This document shows positions 21,688 to 30,786 of a stretch of DNA of 51,158 nucleotides, in pieces. Below the pieces are notes generated by a model. The model ran no database searches. It had not been told where the DNA came from and saw only the letters and a program-made list of their open reading frames with translations. The first letter of the stretch is position 1. The number at the start of each line of letters is the position of its first letter. Position numbers and translations under genes: made by a program. The DNA is from a virus, in IMG/VR virus record IMGVR_UViG_3300031857_000283, positions 1 to 51,158 of that record, one strand, 5' to 3'.

Positions 21688-22869
21688 TTAGCCTCCCAAG
21701 GAAGCCACGTAACTTTCGTAGTCGTGGCTCGTCTGGAGAGTGTTCGGGTTGAAATGAGTGACCGCCGGTTGCTGTGTGCCTCCAGAGGAGGCGAGGAGGG
21801 CGGCACCGACGGGGACTTGGCGCTGGACGGGCGGAGGCGTGGACTTAGGTGGAGACATGGGCGCAGCAGGAGCGGACCCCTGCGGAGCGACACCCGGCAC
21901 GATGCCAAGTTCCTTGGCGGCCAGGTTGTAGTAAAGAATCGGGCTGTTCGGCGATTGATACACCGCCTGAAGGGCGGGATCGTTCGAGGCGGCAAAGAGC
22001 TGCTGAATCTCAGCGGCTTTCTGCGAGATGGCCGAGGCTGGATCAGCCGCACCCACATGCGCAAAAAGATCATGGGCCGTGCTTTCACTGGCCGTCCAAT
22101 CACGCTCAAACGCGACCTGCGCTTCGCTTTGAGTCACCAAGGCCTCAGCTTCGGCTCTCTGGGCCTCCACCGTTGCATGGGCAATCTCGCGGTTCAGTCG
22201 GTTGATTTCGCGCAGGGCATCGCCTTGACCTTTGGGGTCAAACGCATCACCAGCCTGCTCAAACCTCACTGTCGCCGCCTCAAGGGCAGCGTTCAGATCT
22301 TCGAGCATTCCGCCAGTAGTAGGAGCCGTGGCAGCCGGAGCAGCAAGATCACCCGCCGGAGCGGATTCACCAGCGGCCGGAGCCGTTTCAAAGCCGAGGA
22401 ACTTCTTCGCCATGACCTCCGCCTCACCGGCGGTGAGTTTGCCACCCGCTGTGCGGGACTCCTTCACAAACCGCAGCGTGTGAAACAGCAACGGATCATC
22501 ACCCGTGGGCACCTTGTAGCGTTCGGGGATTTTCCCCGGCTGCAAAAGGCCCTCGCCATCATCCAGCACTGGTTTGGGCTGCTCGACGGGTTTCACCTCA
22601 GTCGAAACAGCCGCACCTTCCGGTGGGGCGTCATCGTCGGGCTCGTCGGACATGTTCTCGATCAGGCGCTCGTAGTCGCTTGCACCGATTGTCTCCAAGT
22701 CCACGCCCCCGCCCGCGCCAGGCTGCATCTCCGTCTTAGCGCCTGTGATTGTCGGATTGGGGTTGGTATTGTCAGCCACGGGAGTCGCGGCCACGGTTGG
22801 GGCTTCACCGGCAGGCATGGTCACCTTGTCGGATGCGGCGGGGGGAGTCTGGGCTTGAACCTCAGTCAT
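21688..22869 (-). CDS. Scaffold-like head assembly protein
   Basis: The 393 residues run from ATG 22869. The frame upstream to 23334 only shadows the terminase gene. The protein is acidic and Ala/Pro-rich at both ends. In the centre are GKIPERYKVPTGDDPLLF (about 112-129), a helix (about 145-155) and a long coiled coil (about 200-245, ALREINRLNREIAHATVE). Flexible termini around a coiled coil directly before the capsid gene are the signature of phage scaffold proteins. The GTCGCAACAAAACC motif lies 40 bases upstream of the start. Confidence 0.7.
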   Translation of the reverse strand: MTEVQAQTPPAASDKVTMPAGEAPTVAATPVADNTNPNPTITGAKTEMQPGAGGGVDLETIGASDYERLIENMSDEPDDDAPPEGAAVSTEVKPVEQPKPVLDDGEGLLQPGKIPERYKVPTGDDPLLFHTLRFVKESRTAGGKLTAGEAEVMAKKFLGFETAPAAGESAPAGDLAAPAATAPTTGGMLEDLNAALEAATVRFEQAGDAFDPKGQGDALREINRLNREIAHATVEAQRAEAEALVTQSEAQVAFERDWTASESTAHDLFAHVGAADPASAISQKAAEIQQLFAASNDPALQAVYQSPNSPILYYNLAAKELGIVPGVAPQGSAPAAPMSPPKSTPPPVQRQVPVGAALLASSGGTQQPAVTHFNPNTLQTSHDYESYVASLGG

Positions 22870-22908
22870 GCCCACAGCAGCGGCATCACTTCGTTTAATT
22901 GTCAATCC

Positions 22909-22922
22909 GGTTTTGTTGCGAC
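22909..22922 (-). promoter_or_regulatory. GTCGCAACAAAACC motif before the scaffold gene
   Basis: Read on the minus strand, the 14 bases match the copies before the portal gene and before the gene at 50789. The motif lies in the gap between the terminase stop and the scaffold start, followed by a single nonamer unit and an AT-rich stretch. Confidence 0.6.
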
Positions 22923-22924
22923 AC

Positions 22925-24862
22925 TCACCGCAGCCCACGCTGTGCCGCCGGTTTCTTGTCCGCTTGCGCCTGATGCTGCGGCACCCGCCCATGCGTCTGC
23001 GGTGGCCGGTAAAGCGTGGCTCCACTGAGGGTCGCCAGTCCGATGCACAGCGCCAGCACCCAGTCATCATGCTTTCCAGGGGCCGCTTCCTCGCGGCCCG
23101 ATTCGGTGCGGATGAAGAACTCAAGCTCGGCCAACACATGCAGCGCCGGGCAGTCGATGCCGCTGCCGTCCACATCCCACTCGCGTATGGCCTGCGCCAG
23201 CCGCTCGATGCACCAGCCGCGCTGGCCCTCGCCGTCCTGCCCTCGCGTAAGGAAGCCATACTTCTTCGTCGGCCGCTGGTCCTCCTTGTCGGTGGCTGCG
23301 CGCTCGCGCTCGTAAATGTGCGCTCCAAAGTCACGCAGAGCCCGGATGAAGCCCTTGTCGTAATTGACCTCCGGCACGATCAAACAGTTGCCATACCACC
23401 GCGCCAGCCGCCACGTCATATCGGCGAGCACGAGCTGATCCACTCGACAGTTGGGTTTGATGGTCGCCACGACCTTCGGCCTCACCCACGCCTGCCGCCT
23501 AGTGTCGAAGAACCCCTGCCGCAGCACGAGCACCGCCTGACAGTCCCGGTCCCCGCCTTCGGTGACTTCCTCGCCGGCGGCGAGATCCGCTGCGATGAGG
23601 TAGCGATACCCAGGTGTCGGGCTTTCCCAGACGTGATACATGGCCTCGGTGTCCTCACGGACCACCCTCGCAGCATAGGTTTTCCGATCTCTCGACGGAT
23701 TCTCCAGAATGACCCGCTTCATATGGTCCCGAGCCAGTTCGGCATCTGCGCGCAACTTCCGCAGACCGATGCGATTGAATCGACCCGGCAGAGTGCTTTT
23801 AAAGCCCGCCTCCGGTGTCGGCGGATATTCCCGGTCCCGGTTGTCAGGATCACGCTGGCACTCGTTGATGAGCACATCTCGCCAGTATTTGATTTGCTCC
23901 GGTCCCAGCCGAAAGCGCCGGATCATCTCCTGCTCCGCGCTCTTCTCCTCCTCGGAGATGGCACCGATGCCTGCCATGATGTCCGCGGCTTCCTGCTCAT
24001 CTCGGCAGGTCATCCGCGAGTCCTCAAAGACAAACCACGGCGCAAACACCTTGATCCACCCATTGCCCCGCTTGCCGCGCTTGTAGTCCTCAAAGCTCAC
24101 CGCGCCCGGGATGTTTTTATCCTTCTCACCGTTCCACTTGAGGAAAAACTCGCCGAATCCGCCTTTGACGGTCGTCTCCATGATGACCAGCGTGCCGGGC
24201 AGTTTCGGCACGCAGTTTTGCACCCCGTTGAGCACCTTGGAGGCATTCGCCACCCCTTGCTCGGCCCAGCGTGCCACTTCCGTCAGCACAGCCACCTGAT
24301 AGGTGCCAGACCGGCCAGCCTCGGGATCTCGGGCCGTTTCCCACTGCCACTCGGAGCCGTTGGAAAAGGTCGCTGAATCCGTGTTCAGCTTCTCGATGGT
24401 GTTCCCCCAGTCAAAACTGTCCCGGCTCGCGTAATGGCTGAAGATGCCCCACAGGTTTTCCACCTGCGAATACTGCCCGCCCATGAGCAGGCAGTTGGAC
24501 CGCTGACGCCGGCTCCACCAGTAGGCCAGCGCCATCGTTCCGGTCGAGCACCCCTTCTGCCGAGGCTTGTAAACGAGGAGCCTACACGGCTCGTTGTTGT
24601 CGAGGCACCACTGCGCGATCTCAAACAGCCTCTTTTGCAGCCAGTTCGCATGCAGCGCCGCGCCATCCTGACTGCGAGCCCCACGCTCGACGCCCGCCTT
24701 GTCGATGATGTGCCCCTCGGTCTCGAACCACGCTCCCGGCCGTGTCCTCACCACCAGCTGGTCAAATTCATCCGGCGGCATTCCCTCGCGCTCCGCTTGA
24801 TGCAGCGACCTCATGGTGGCCGTGCTCGTCAGGTTGTCGTGCGCGATTTGAGAGTAGGCCAT
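22925..24862 (-). CDS. terL: Terminase large subunit
   Basis: The 645 residues include the ATPase and nuclease of a DNA-packaging motor. Walker A is KPRQKGCST at about 99-107, in the PRQ-x-G-x-S-T form of terminases. Walker B is the hydrophobic strand VAVLTEVARW near 190, with Glu as catalytic carboxylate. The nuclease acidic residues are in IAADLAAGEE (about 428-437), VPEVN near 508 and the late HDDWVLAL motif near 608. It cuts and translocates DNA into the prohead. The circular map without fixed ends suggests headful packaging, but the class cannot be read from this sequence alone. Confidence 0.93.
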   Translation of the reverse strand: MAYSQIAHDNLTSTATMRSLHQAEREGMPPDEFDQLVVRTRPGAWFETEGHIIDKAGVERGARSQDGAALHANWLQKRLFEIAQWCLDNNEPCRLLVYKPRQKGCSTGTMALAYWWSRRQRSNCLLMGGQYSQVENLWGIFSHYASRDSFDWGNTIEKLNTDSATFSNGSEWQWETARDPEAGRSGTYQVAVLTEVARWAEQGVANASKVLNGVQNCVPKLPGTLVIMETTVKGGFGEFFLKWNGEKDKNIPGAVSFEDYKRGKRGNGWIKVFAPWFVFEDSRMTCRDEQEAADIMAGIGAISEEEKSAEQEMIRRFRLGPEQIKYWRDVLINECQRDPDNRDREYPPTPEAGFKSTLPGRFNRIGLRKLRADAELARDHMKRVILENPSRDRKTYAARVVREDTEAMYHVWESPTPGYRYLIAADLAAGEEVTEGGDRDCQAVLVLRQGFFDTRRQAWVRPKVVATIKPNCRVDQLVLADMTWRLARWYGNCLIVPEVNYDKGFIRALRDFGAHIYERERAATDKEDQRPTKKYGFLTRGQDGEGQRGWCIERLAQAIREWDVDGSGIDCPALHVLAELEFFIRTESGREEAAPGKHDDWVLALCIGLATLSGATLYRPPQTHGRVPQHQAQADKKPAAQRGLR

Positions 24863-24866
24863 GGCG

Positions 24867-25640
24867 TCAGGTTGCAGGTTTGACCACCGCGCCGGCCATT
24901 GCCGCCGCTTGCTTCTCGCAGTCCTGGATCATCTCCAGCATCGCCTGCCGGTATTCCGGTGAAATGAGCAGCTTCTGCCGCAGCTCCTGAATGCCCAGCA
25001 CCGGCCGCTCCGCCTTCTTTTTCTCCTTCTCCCGTGGCCGGCCTTTGATGAGTTGCGTCAGCGCATTTAAAGCAGTCGTGCGAGCACTCCAATTTGCCTT
25101 CGAACCCATTACGTTGCCATTTTTATCCGTGACTTCTTCTGTAGCAAAAACGGCATCCTCCCACAACTGAGTCAGGCGCTGGTTGGGAAAAACGTGGTCC
25201 ATCGCCTGGTCAAAATCCGCGCCCTCCGGCACCGTTGTGTAGGCCCTCCGATTCGCGGGCGGTTTCTTCTCCTCGCCACTCCCATCCTCACGCACACACG
25301 CACGCGCGTGCACCCGAGGCTTCTTGGCGGGTTTCGGCGGAGGACATAACCCCAGCGCGTCCTCGCCTCGGCTCAGTTTCTTCATCACGGCCAGCGCCTG
25401 CCCACGGTCACCTTTGACCGCAGCCCAGCGCCGGGAAGGGAAATGCACCACCCAAAACTGCCACTCCGCCAGCACAGCTTCCGGCGGTGTGTTCACCACA
25501 TCGGGCAAAGCCGTTTTGCGCAGGTCGTAAAGACGCACCTCACCCCCACCCAATGAATCCGGCACCGGCACCGCATTCATCGGCACCGGTCCAGCAGGAG
25601 GAGGAGGTTTAGAGGGCTTCGGGCTCTTCTTTTTCGCCAC
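24867..25640 (-). CDS. Probable terminase small subunit
   Basis: The gene encodes 257 residues from a GTG start at 25640. AGGA a few bases upstream is one of the very few Shine-Dalgarno-like sequences in the genome. The first 25 residues are Lys/Pro-rich. A middle alpha/beta region (EWQFWVVHFPSRRWAAVKGD) and a basic linker (KKPRVHARA) precede helical segments in the C-terminal half (RTTALNALTQLIKGRPREKE; LLISPEYRQAMLEMIQDCEK). Assignment rests on position four bases before terL, plus the basic helical content. It would bind pac-site DNA. Confidence 0.6.
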   Translation of the reverse strand: MAKKKSPKPSKPPPPAGPVPMNAVPVPDSLGGGEVRLYDLRKTALPDVVNTPPEAVLAEWQFWVVHFPSRRWAAVKGDRGQALAVMKKLSRGEDALGLCPPPKPAKKPRVHARACVREDGSGEEKKPPANRRAYTTVPEGADFDQAMDHVFPNQRLTQLWEDAVFATEEVTDKNGNVMGSKANWSARTTALNALTQLIKGRPREKEKKKAERPVLGIQELRQKLLISPEYRQAMLEMIQDCEKQAAAMAGAVVKPAT

Positions 25641-25680
25641 AGTCCTATTTGATAGGCATCATTTCGTTCCGTTGTCCACC

Positions 25681-25695
25681 GTCGCAACAAAACCC
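25681..25695 (+). promoter_or_regulatory. GTCGCAACAAAACCC motif between terminase and portal
   Basis: This is an exact copy of 50765-50779. It lies in the divergent gap, 41 bases after the terminase start and 35-49 bases before the likely portal start. No clear sigma70-type boxes accompany it. Confidence 0.6.
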
Positions 25696-25729
25696 TTGCC
25701 TCGCACCCGTTTTGATGCCGCCTTGCGAG

Positions 25730-27919
25730 ATGGTCTCTGCCCTGCCACAAGCCCAGGCTCTCGCCTCGAAGCTCCCTCCTATCACCGAGCCTGACCCGGA
25801 CAAGCCTCGCGTCCTCATCCCGTCGGCCCTGTCCAAGTCCATGACGCGAGAGCAGGAGGAGGCCCTCATCAACCACGCCAAACGCCGCCAGGAGGAACTC
25901 TCCAATGAGCTTGGCATGCGCGACTTCGATTCCCCAAACTGGCACGCCTCCGCTTTCGACTCGGACGGGGTTTTCCGCCGCCGCCACCTCGACATTCGCT
26001 TCATGGCCATGATGGCCTACGAGATGCGCTTCGACTGGCGTGCCTTCGTCATGGGCGGCATCTTTGCGGATTCAAACCTGCACATCCCCCTCACGCGGCG
26101 CATCCTCATGCAGATCATCGCCCGCATGATCAATTACTACCTCGGCAGCGATCCCTACTTCGCCGCCTACGATGTCGGCATCGAGGACAAAGACCTCGCC
26201 GACCGCCTCGATAAATGGCTACGCCACGTCCTCGACTCCGAAAACGACACCAAAACCACCCTCAGTTCCATCATCGAGCGCGTCCTCATCTGCGGAGAGT
26301 GCCCCGTGTCGCTGTTTTACCAAAAACGCGTCAGCTACTACCAATCGGAAAAAACCATCCTCATCGGCTCCGATGGCAACCCCTACCTCGGCAGCGATGG
26401 CGACGTCATCATTCAGGGGGATGACCAGTTTATTGAGGAACAGGCCCCCGCCATTGATCCCACCACTCAGCAGCCCATGCTCGGCCCAGACGGCGCACCG
26501 GTCATGCAGTCCACCGGCCGCCTCGTGCTGAAACGCGATGGCACCACACCACACCCAGGCACCGAGAACTACGAAACGCAGATCATCTGGCGCAGGACCA
26601 TCGTTGAGGAAGGCCCACAGGCCGAGGTTCTCCTGCCGCATGACTTCCTTTACCCGCTGAACTGCAAAAACCTCGACCTCGCCGATTGCACCGTCCACTT
26701 CTACGACGAGCCGCTCATCGTGCTCGTCCATCGCCTGCTCACTTTGGAGGGAGTCACCCCGGACGAAGTCATGGAGTATGTCTCCAACCTCACCCAGCGC
26801 CTTCTCCCCGTCTCAGGCACCACCTCGCAGGCTGCCGCGAACAAAAGCCGCCCGGATCTCGGCGAGGTGCTCGACAGCACCGGCAGCGATAAAAATGAGC
26901 CGCAGGTGAATTGGTCCCGTTTCTGTCTTTGGTTTGATGCCCTCGGCACCGGTAACCAAGGGAATATCCTGCTCATCATGACTCGCGACGGCACCACGCC
27001 GCTGTTCTACGACTACATCGAGAACGTCACGCCCGACAAACGCCGTCCCTACCGCTTGCCCACCATCAACCGCATCCCCGGTCGTGCTCACGGCCAAGGC
27101 CTCGCCGAGCTGTTCGAACCTATCCAGACCGCCATAGATCTCCTTTTCAATCGCTGGCAGTTTTCGCTCTCACGCTCCGGGAAGGTCATCGCGTGGCAGC
27201 CGGAAAACACCACCGAGGGCGAAAGCAAGCCCGACCTCGAAATCAACGGCGGCGAAACACTCCACCTAAAGCCCGGCAAAACCCTCGCCGAAACGTTGCA
27301 GCAGGTGGATATCTACGACACCAAAGGCCAGCCGCTCCGCGAAATGATCGAGTTCCTCATGCAGATCGCGCTCAACATGAGCGGCGTGACGAACGTAAAC
27401 GATGGCCAGGCCCTCGGGCTCGATACCACCAAGCTCGCCACCGGCGTCCGCAATCTCGAAAAATCCGGCCAGGAGCTGACCGACAAAATGGTGTCCGACC
27501 TCCGTGGCGGCATCCGCGACATCCTGAAGTCTCTCATGCTGCTCGCCGCCGCCAATCTCCAGTCCGCCAAAACCTTCCGCTTCTTTGAGGGCGATCTCGG
27601 CGTCCTGTCCAGCATCACCCCGGACGAGGTCAAAAACCTCACCCTCGACGTCGATCTCCAGCTCACCAAATACCGCGGCGAACAGGAACTCAATCAAAAC
27701 ACCCAAGCCGCCACCGCTGCCACTTCCTTCTACGATCAGCCCAACCCCGAGGTGCAGGCACGCCTCGCTCCTCTTTTCCGGCAGATCCTCAAAGCCAACG
27801 GCGTCAAAAATGCCGACAGCGTCATCGAGCCCCTCATGGCGATGCTTCCACCGACCGGCCAACCGCCCGCACCTGGAGCCGCCCCAGCCCCCACCGAGCC
27901 ACCCCAGCCCGCCATCTAA
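25730..27919 (+). CDS. Portal protein
   Basis: The gene encodes 729 residues. The frame is open from a TTG at 25649, but the first part covers the regulatory motif, so ATG 25730 or 25715 is more likely. An N-terminal helical region (about 40-60, MTREQEEALINHAKRRQEEL), a core with Arg/Leu-rich helices (about 120-150) and a long helical C-terminal half (about 465-680, RNLEKSGQELTDKMVSDL) match large portals of short-tailed phages. The tail is Pro/Ala-rich. It forms the dodecameric DNA channel. It is unusual in being transcribed away from the terminase and capsid genes. Confidence 0.8.
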   Translation: MVSALPQAQALASKLPPITEPDPDKPRVLIPSALSKSMTREQEEALINHAKRRQEELSNELGMRDFDSPNWHASAFDSDGVFRRRHLDIRFMAMMAYEMRFDWRAFVMGGIFADSNLHIPLTRRILMQIIARMINYYLGSDPYFAAYDVGIEDKDLADRLDKWLRHVLDSENDTKTTLSSIIERVLICGECPVSLFYQKRVSYYQSEKTILIGSDGNPYLGSDGDVIIQGDDQFIEEQAPAIDPTTQQPMLGPDGAPVMQSTGRLVLKRDGTTPHPGTENYETQIIWRRTIVEEGPQAEVLLPHDFLYPLNCKNLDLADCTVHFYDEPLIVLVHRLLTLEGVTPDEVMEYVSNLTQRLLPVSGTTSQAAANKSRPDLGEVLDSTGSDKNEPQVNWSRFCLWFDALGTGNQGNILLIMTRDGTTPLFYDYIENVTPDKRRPYRLPTINRIPGRAHGQGLAELFEPIQTAIDLLFNRWQFSLSRSGKVIAWQPENTTEGESKPDLEINGGETLHLKPGKTLAETLQQVDIYDTKGQPLREMIEFLMQIALNMSGVTNVNDGQALGLDTTKLATGVRNLEKSGQELTDKMVSDLRGGIRDILKSLMLLAAANLQSAKTFRFFEGDLGVLSSITPDEVKNLTLDVDLQLTKYRGEQELNQNTQAATAATSFYDQPNPEVQARLAPLFRQILKANGVKNADSVIEPLMAMLPPTGQPPAPGAAPAPTEPPQPAI

Positions 27920-28210
27920 ATGCCCACGCCCGCCCAGATCAAAGCCGCCGAGGAGCAGTCCGCCGCTGCTCAGGTTCTCCATTACATTGAATCGCTGGAG
28001 CGTTGCGAGGGTTTCCAGAAGTGGCTGGCCCCCCGCATTTTCAAAGCCTACGACGCCGCCCAAGAGGCCATCCTGACCGCCGCCAGCATGGGATTGGAAG
28101 CCTCCCAAGAAGACCTTCGCACCTTCCAGTGTTTCCACGACATAGTCACTTCCTGCCGCCGCGACAAGAAAACCGCGCTTCACAAGACCAACGCTAAACC
28201 CCAAATCTGA
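27920..28210 (+). CDS. Small helical protein after the portal gene
   Basis: The gene encodes 96 residues starting on the base after the portal stop (TAA-ATG). It is all-helical (PAQIKAAEEQSAAAQVLHYI, FQKWLAPRIFKAYDAAQEAI) with two Cys near 74 and 78. A basic end follows. Close coupling with the portal suggests a head assembly or ejection role. No family recognised. Confidence 0.65.
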   Translation: MPTPAQIKAAEEQSAAAQVLHYIESLERCEGFQKWLAPRIFKAYDAAQEAILTAASMGLEASQEDLRTFQCFHDIVTSCRRDKKTALHKTNAKPQI

Positions 28211-28215
28211 CCGCC

Positions 28216-29466
28216 ATGGCCCTCACACCTCCCTCTCAGTCCGTTTATGCCCCCGGCTCTCTCGCCGGTCGCGGCGTGCGCCAGATCCCCAGCAGCAAGC
28301 GCCGCGGCACCGCCGCCAGTGACGCCCCCATGCGCCAGGCCGTCAGCGACATGCAGCGCGGCCTCACCATGCCTCCCATGGCGCAAATGCCGCAAATGCC
28401 GCAAACCCGGCAAGACCGCATCGTCGCCGCGCGCATGGACGGCACCTTCGACTCCAAGCGCACCACCTTCAACCAGGCCAACATGGGCCGTCAGACCATG
28501 GATGAAGCCGGAAACATCACCCCCGTCACGTCCGCCGCCCCGGCACCGAGCGCACCCGCCGCCGTCAATCCGGTCCCTCCGGTCAATCCGGTCACTCCCG
28601 CCGCGCCCTCTCCTGCCACTCGCCCAAACCTTACTTTTACCATCCCCACAGGTCCAACACCCCGCCCGCCGATGGCCACGGCAGCTAATAAACCAACATC
28701 TACCGCGCCCACCCCTCCCCGTCCGACCGCCAGCTTTGAGGGCATGACCATGGAGCAGTTCAAAAGCTCTCGGCCAGCCCCAGCCGTCACCCCTACCGCC
28801 CAAGCCCCAGCCCCAGGCGGTGCCTACCGCGCCAAAAATGGCGAATGGCGCATGCCCACAACCCCGCCGGCCACCATCACCGATGCCGCCGGCCAAACCC
28901 GGCCCACGATGGCCTACGACCCCACCGGAGGCCGCAAACCGGCCGCCATGGCTCCTCCCATGCCAGCCGTAACACCTCCACCCGCCCCCGTTGCGTCACG
29001 CGTAACGCCTGCCGTAACGTCACCCGTAACACCTGCGAGCGTAACACCCGCCACAGCCGTGATGCCGACCGCTGCTAAACCTCAAGACACTCCTATGACT
29101 GGACCCGGCGCTCCAACACTGGAAAAACGCGCGCAGGCTTTGCAAGATGCTGCCCGGCTGTCTCAAGCCACGCAAGGACCTCCTCGCATGCTAAACCCCG
29201 CCCCAGCTCCAACCGCCGCCGCGCCCACCAAACTGACGCCACCTCACCTGCTTTTCACCAATCGCGCGCCGGCGGCTCCGGTTTCTGCGCCCGCCACCGC
29301 ACCCCGAGCCAGCGACTCCTACGTCTCCAATCCGGCCAATCGCTCCATCATGACCGGCCGCACACCGGTGCAGGATGCCGCCATCGCCGATGCTGCCTCC
29401 AAGAAGAAAGCTGCCCAGAGCCTCTTCCGCAAACCCTACCTCCCCAACCGCCGCCCCACCTTCTAA
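28216..29466 (+). CDS. Pro/Ala/Thr-rich virion-associated protein
   Basis: The gene encodes 416 residues, mostly low complexity. Short ordered islands include QDRIVAARMDGTFDSKRTTF (about 75-94), FEGMTMEQFKSSRP (about 174-187), AYRAKNGEWRMP (about 198-209) and a basic C terminus (KKKAAQSLFRKPYLPNRR). Nonamer repeats at 28564-28599 give VNPVPPVNPVTP. A GTAACRCC-type repeat at about 28993-29050 gives SRVTPAVTSPVTP. Flexible proteins of this kind between the portal and lysis genes are often internal or ejection proteins. I see no enzymatic motif. Confidence 0.6.
   Translation: MALTPPSQSVYAPGSLAGRGVRQIPSSKRRGTAASDAPMRQAVSDMQRGLTMPPMAQMPQMPQTRQDRIVAARMDGTFDSKRTTFNQANMGRQTMDEAGNITPVTSAAPAPSAPAAVNPVPPVNPVTPAAPSPATRPNLTFTIPTGPTPRPPMATAANKPTSTAPTPPRPTASFEGMTMEQFKSSRPAPAVTPTAQAPAPGGAYRAKNGEWRMPTTPPATITDAAGQTRPTMAYDPTGGRKPAAMAPPMPAVTPPPAPVASRVTPAVTSPVTPASVTPATAVMPTAAKPQDTPMTGPGAPTLEKRAQALQDAARLSQATQGPPRMLNPAPAPTAAAPTKLTPPHLLFTNRAPAAPVSAPATAPRASDSYVSNPANRSIMTGRTPVQDAAIADAASKKKAAQSLFRKPYLPNRRPTF
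28564..28599 (+). repeat. Family A nonamer repeat inside a gene
   Basis: Four in-frame units are translated as VNP VPP VNP VTP in the low-complexity protein. Confidence 0.8.
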
Positions 29467-29517
29467 ATCCTCGGCCGGTAAAGCCTTTCTATAAACGTTG
29501 TCACCCACCTTGCCGCC

Positions 29518-30171
29518 ATGCTCATCATCAATCCCAAGACCCACCTCCTCGAGGGCATCGCTCGCCTCCCCGCCGGCGACATCCGCACCGGAGGCAACCC
29601 CATGCCCATCCGCCGCCTGCTCGTCGTTCATTACACCGAGGGAGGAGCCGCGCGCACCAGCGCAGGTTGGTGGAATCAGTCTCAAAACCGCCGCATTGAC
29701 CTCGGTGCCCATTTTCTCATCGAGCGCGAAGGCACCATCTACCAGTGCCGCGCCACCGACCGCACCATCTCCCACGCCGGCGTCTCTCGCTGGCAAGATC
29801 CCAAGACCGACAAAGTTTACCGCAACGTGAACTCGTGTGCCCTCAGCATTGAATTGTGCAACACCGGCGACGAGTGCGACGCCATCAAAGGCGAGGAGCA
29901 GCTCAAAGGCTACGCCGGCACCCTCACAGCCCGCCACCGCAACGAAGCCGCCATCATCAAACCCCGCCGCTGGGAAAAGTTCAGCGAGGCCCAGATTACC
30001 TCGTGCATCGAACTCGCCCAGGCTCTCGTCGCTTTTTACCACCTCGACGACGTCACCGGCCACGACTGCATCGCCCCGGAGCGCAAGCGCGACCCCGGCC
30101 CCGCTTGCCCCCTCCAGCAAATCCGCGAAGCCTGCGGCTTCTCCGGCCTTCCCACCGTGCTCTGGAAATAA
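29518..30171 (+). CDS. N-acetylmuramoyl-L-alanine amidase endolysin (Amidase_2)
   Basis: The 217 residues show the zinc amidase fold. LLVVHYTEGG holds zinc ligand His38. LGAHFLIEREGTIYQC is the typical middle strand pair, SHAGVS follows, and GHDCIAPERKRDPGPACP holds the second His (182) and the D-P-G-P signature with Cys. It cleaves the bond between N-acetylmuramic acid and L-alanine in peptidoglycan. There is no signal peptide or SAR helix, so a holin or another route is needed for export. The gene is transcribed just before the giant gene. Confidence 0.88.
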   Translation: MLIINPKTHLLEGIARLPAGDIRTGGNPMPIRRLLVVHYTEGGAARTSAGWWNQSQNRRIDLGAHFLIEREGTIYQCRATDRTISHAGVSRWQDPKTDKVYRNVNSCALSIELCNTGDECDAIKGEEQLKGYAGTLTARHRNEAAIIKPRRWEKFSEAQITSCIELAQALVAFYHLDDVTGHDCIAPERKRDPGPACPLQQIREACGFSGLPTVLWK

Positions 30172-30212
30172 TCCCACCCACCCCAAACCCAACACCCACC
30201 CACACCACCACC

Positions 30213-30701
30213 ATGACCCTGAAAGCCCTCCTCTCCATCGTCGGCACCCTTGCCTCACACTTCGCGGGCAAACGCCGCTGCGGCCACACCACCTGCATGC
30301 TCAACGGCATCGCCAAAACCACCCAGCCCGCCCTCATCCTCGCCGCCAATCACAATGAAGCCGGCAATATCATGACCCAACTGCCTCTTCCCACGAAGAC
30401 GCAGACCACCGTGAAATCCTTGCTGGACCTCGCCGAGCAGCCACTGGCCCACGACGGCCCCGTCGCCCTCGACAATTCCGCCCTTGCCCACCTCCTCAGC
30501 GAAACCAACAGCCACCTCGCCCGCCACGCCCACGCCGAGTTCGCCCTGGAGTCTGTGAAAGCCACCCTCCAAGACTACCGTGGCGAAACCACCGCCGCCA
30601 CCCTCGAAACGATGCAGCACGACATCAACCGCGCCCTCAAAGCCGTCGATGATTACCAGAGCCCGGACATGGCCCCACCCACCAGTCCCTCCGGTCAATA
30701 A
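30213..30701 (+). CDS. Protein of unknown function after the amidase gene
   Basis: The gene encodes 162 residues. An N-terminal hydrophobic helix (MTLKALLSIVGTLASHFAG) is followed by a basic, Cys-containing segment (GKRRCGHTTCMLNGI) and a helical rest (about 60-150, VKSLLDLAEQPLAHDG and LESVKATLQDYRGETT). The end SPSGQ-stop is provided by a nonamer repeat. The hydrophobic start and position next to the endolysin make a lysis-related membrane role possible. There is no second hydrophobic helix and no known holin family. Confidence 0.6.
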   Translation: MTLKALLSIVGTLASHFAGKRRCGHTTCMLNGIAKTTQPALILAANHNEAGNIMTQLPLPTKTQTTVKSLLDLAEQPLAHDGPVALDNSALAHLLSETNSHLARHAHAEFALESVKATLQDYRGETTAATLETMQHDINRALKAVDDYQSPDMAPPTSPSGQ

Positions 30702-30720
30702 AGTCAATCCCGTCCGTCAG
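30685..30720 (+). repeat. Family A nonamer repeat over a gene end
   Basis: The units GTCCCTCCG, GTCAATAAA, GTCAATCCC and GTCCGTCAG supply the last codons and stop of the upstream gene. Confidence 0.75.
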
Positions 30721-30728
30721 CGCCATCG

Positions 30729-30786
30729 CCCCGCGGCCTCGTAGCGGGGACACCCCGTCTCCCAGTCCCCCAGTCTCCTCCTCTCC
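30729..30786 (+). repeat. Hairpin plus family B repeat before the giant gene
   Basis: CCCCGC at 30729 pairs with GCGGGG at 30744. A second small hairpin overlaps it (30745-30757), and a TCTCCCAGTCCCCCAGTCTC leader then reaches the ATG at 30787. No Shine-Dalgarno sequence is present before this very large gene. Confidence 0.6.

Noticed and set aside
20176-23028. Plus-strand ORF of 950 residues
   Set aside because: It is a shadow of the capsid, scaffold and terminase genes on the minus strand, open because of the codon bias. No domain pattern is visible.
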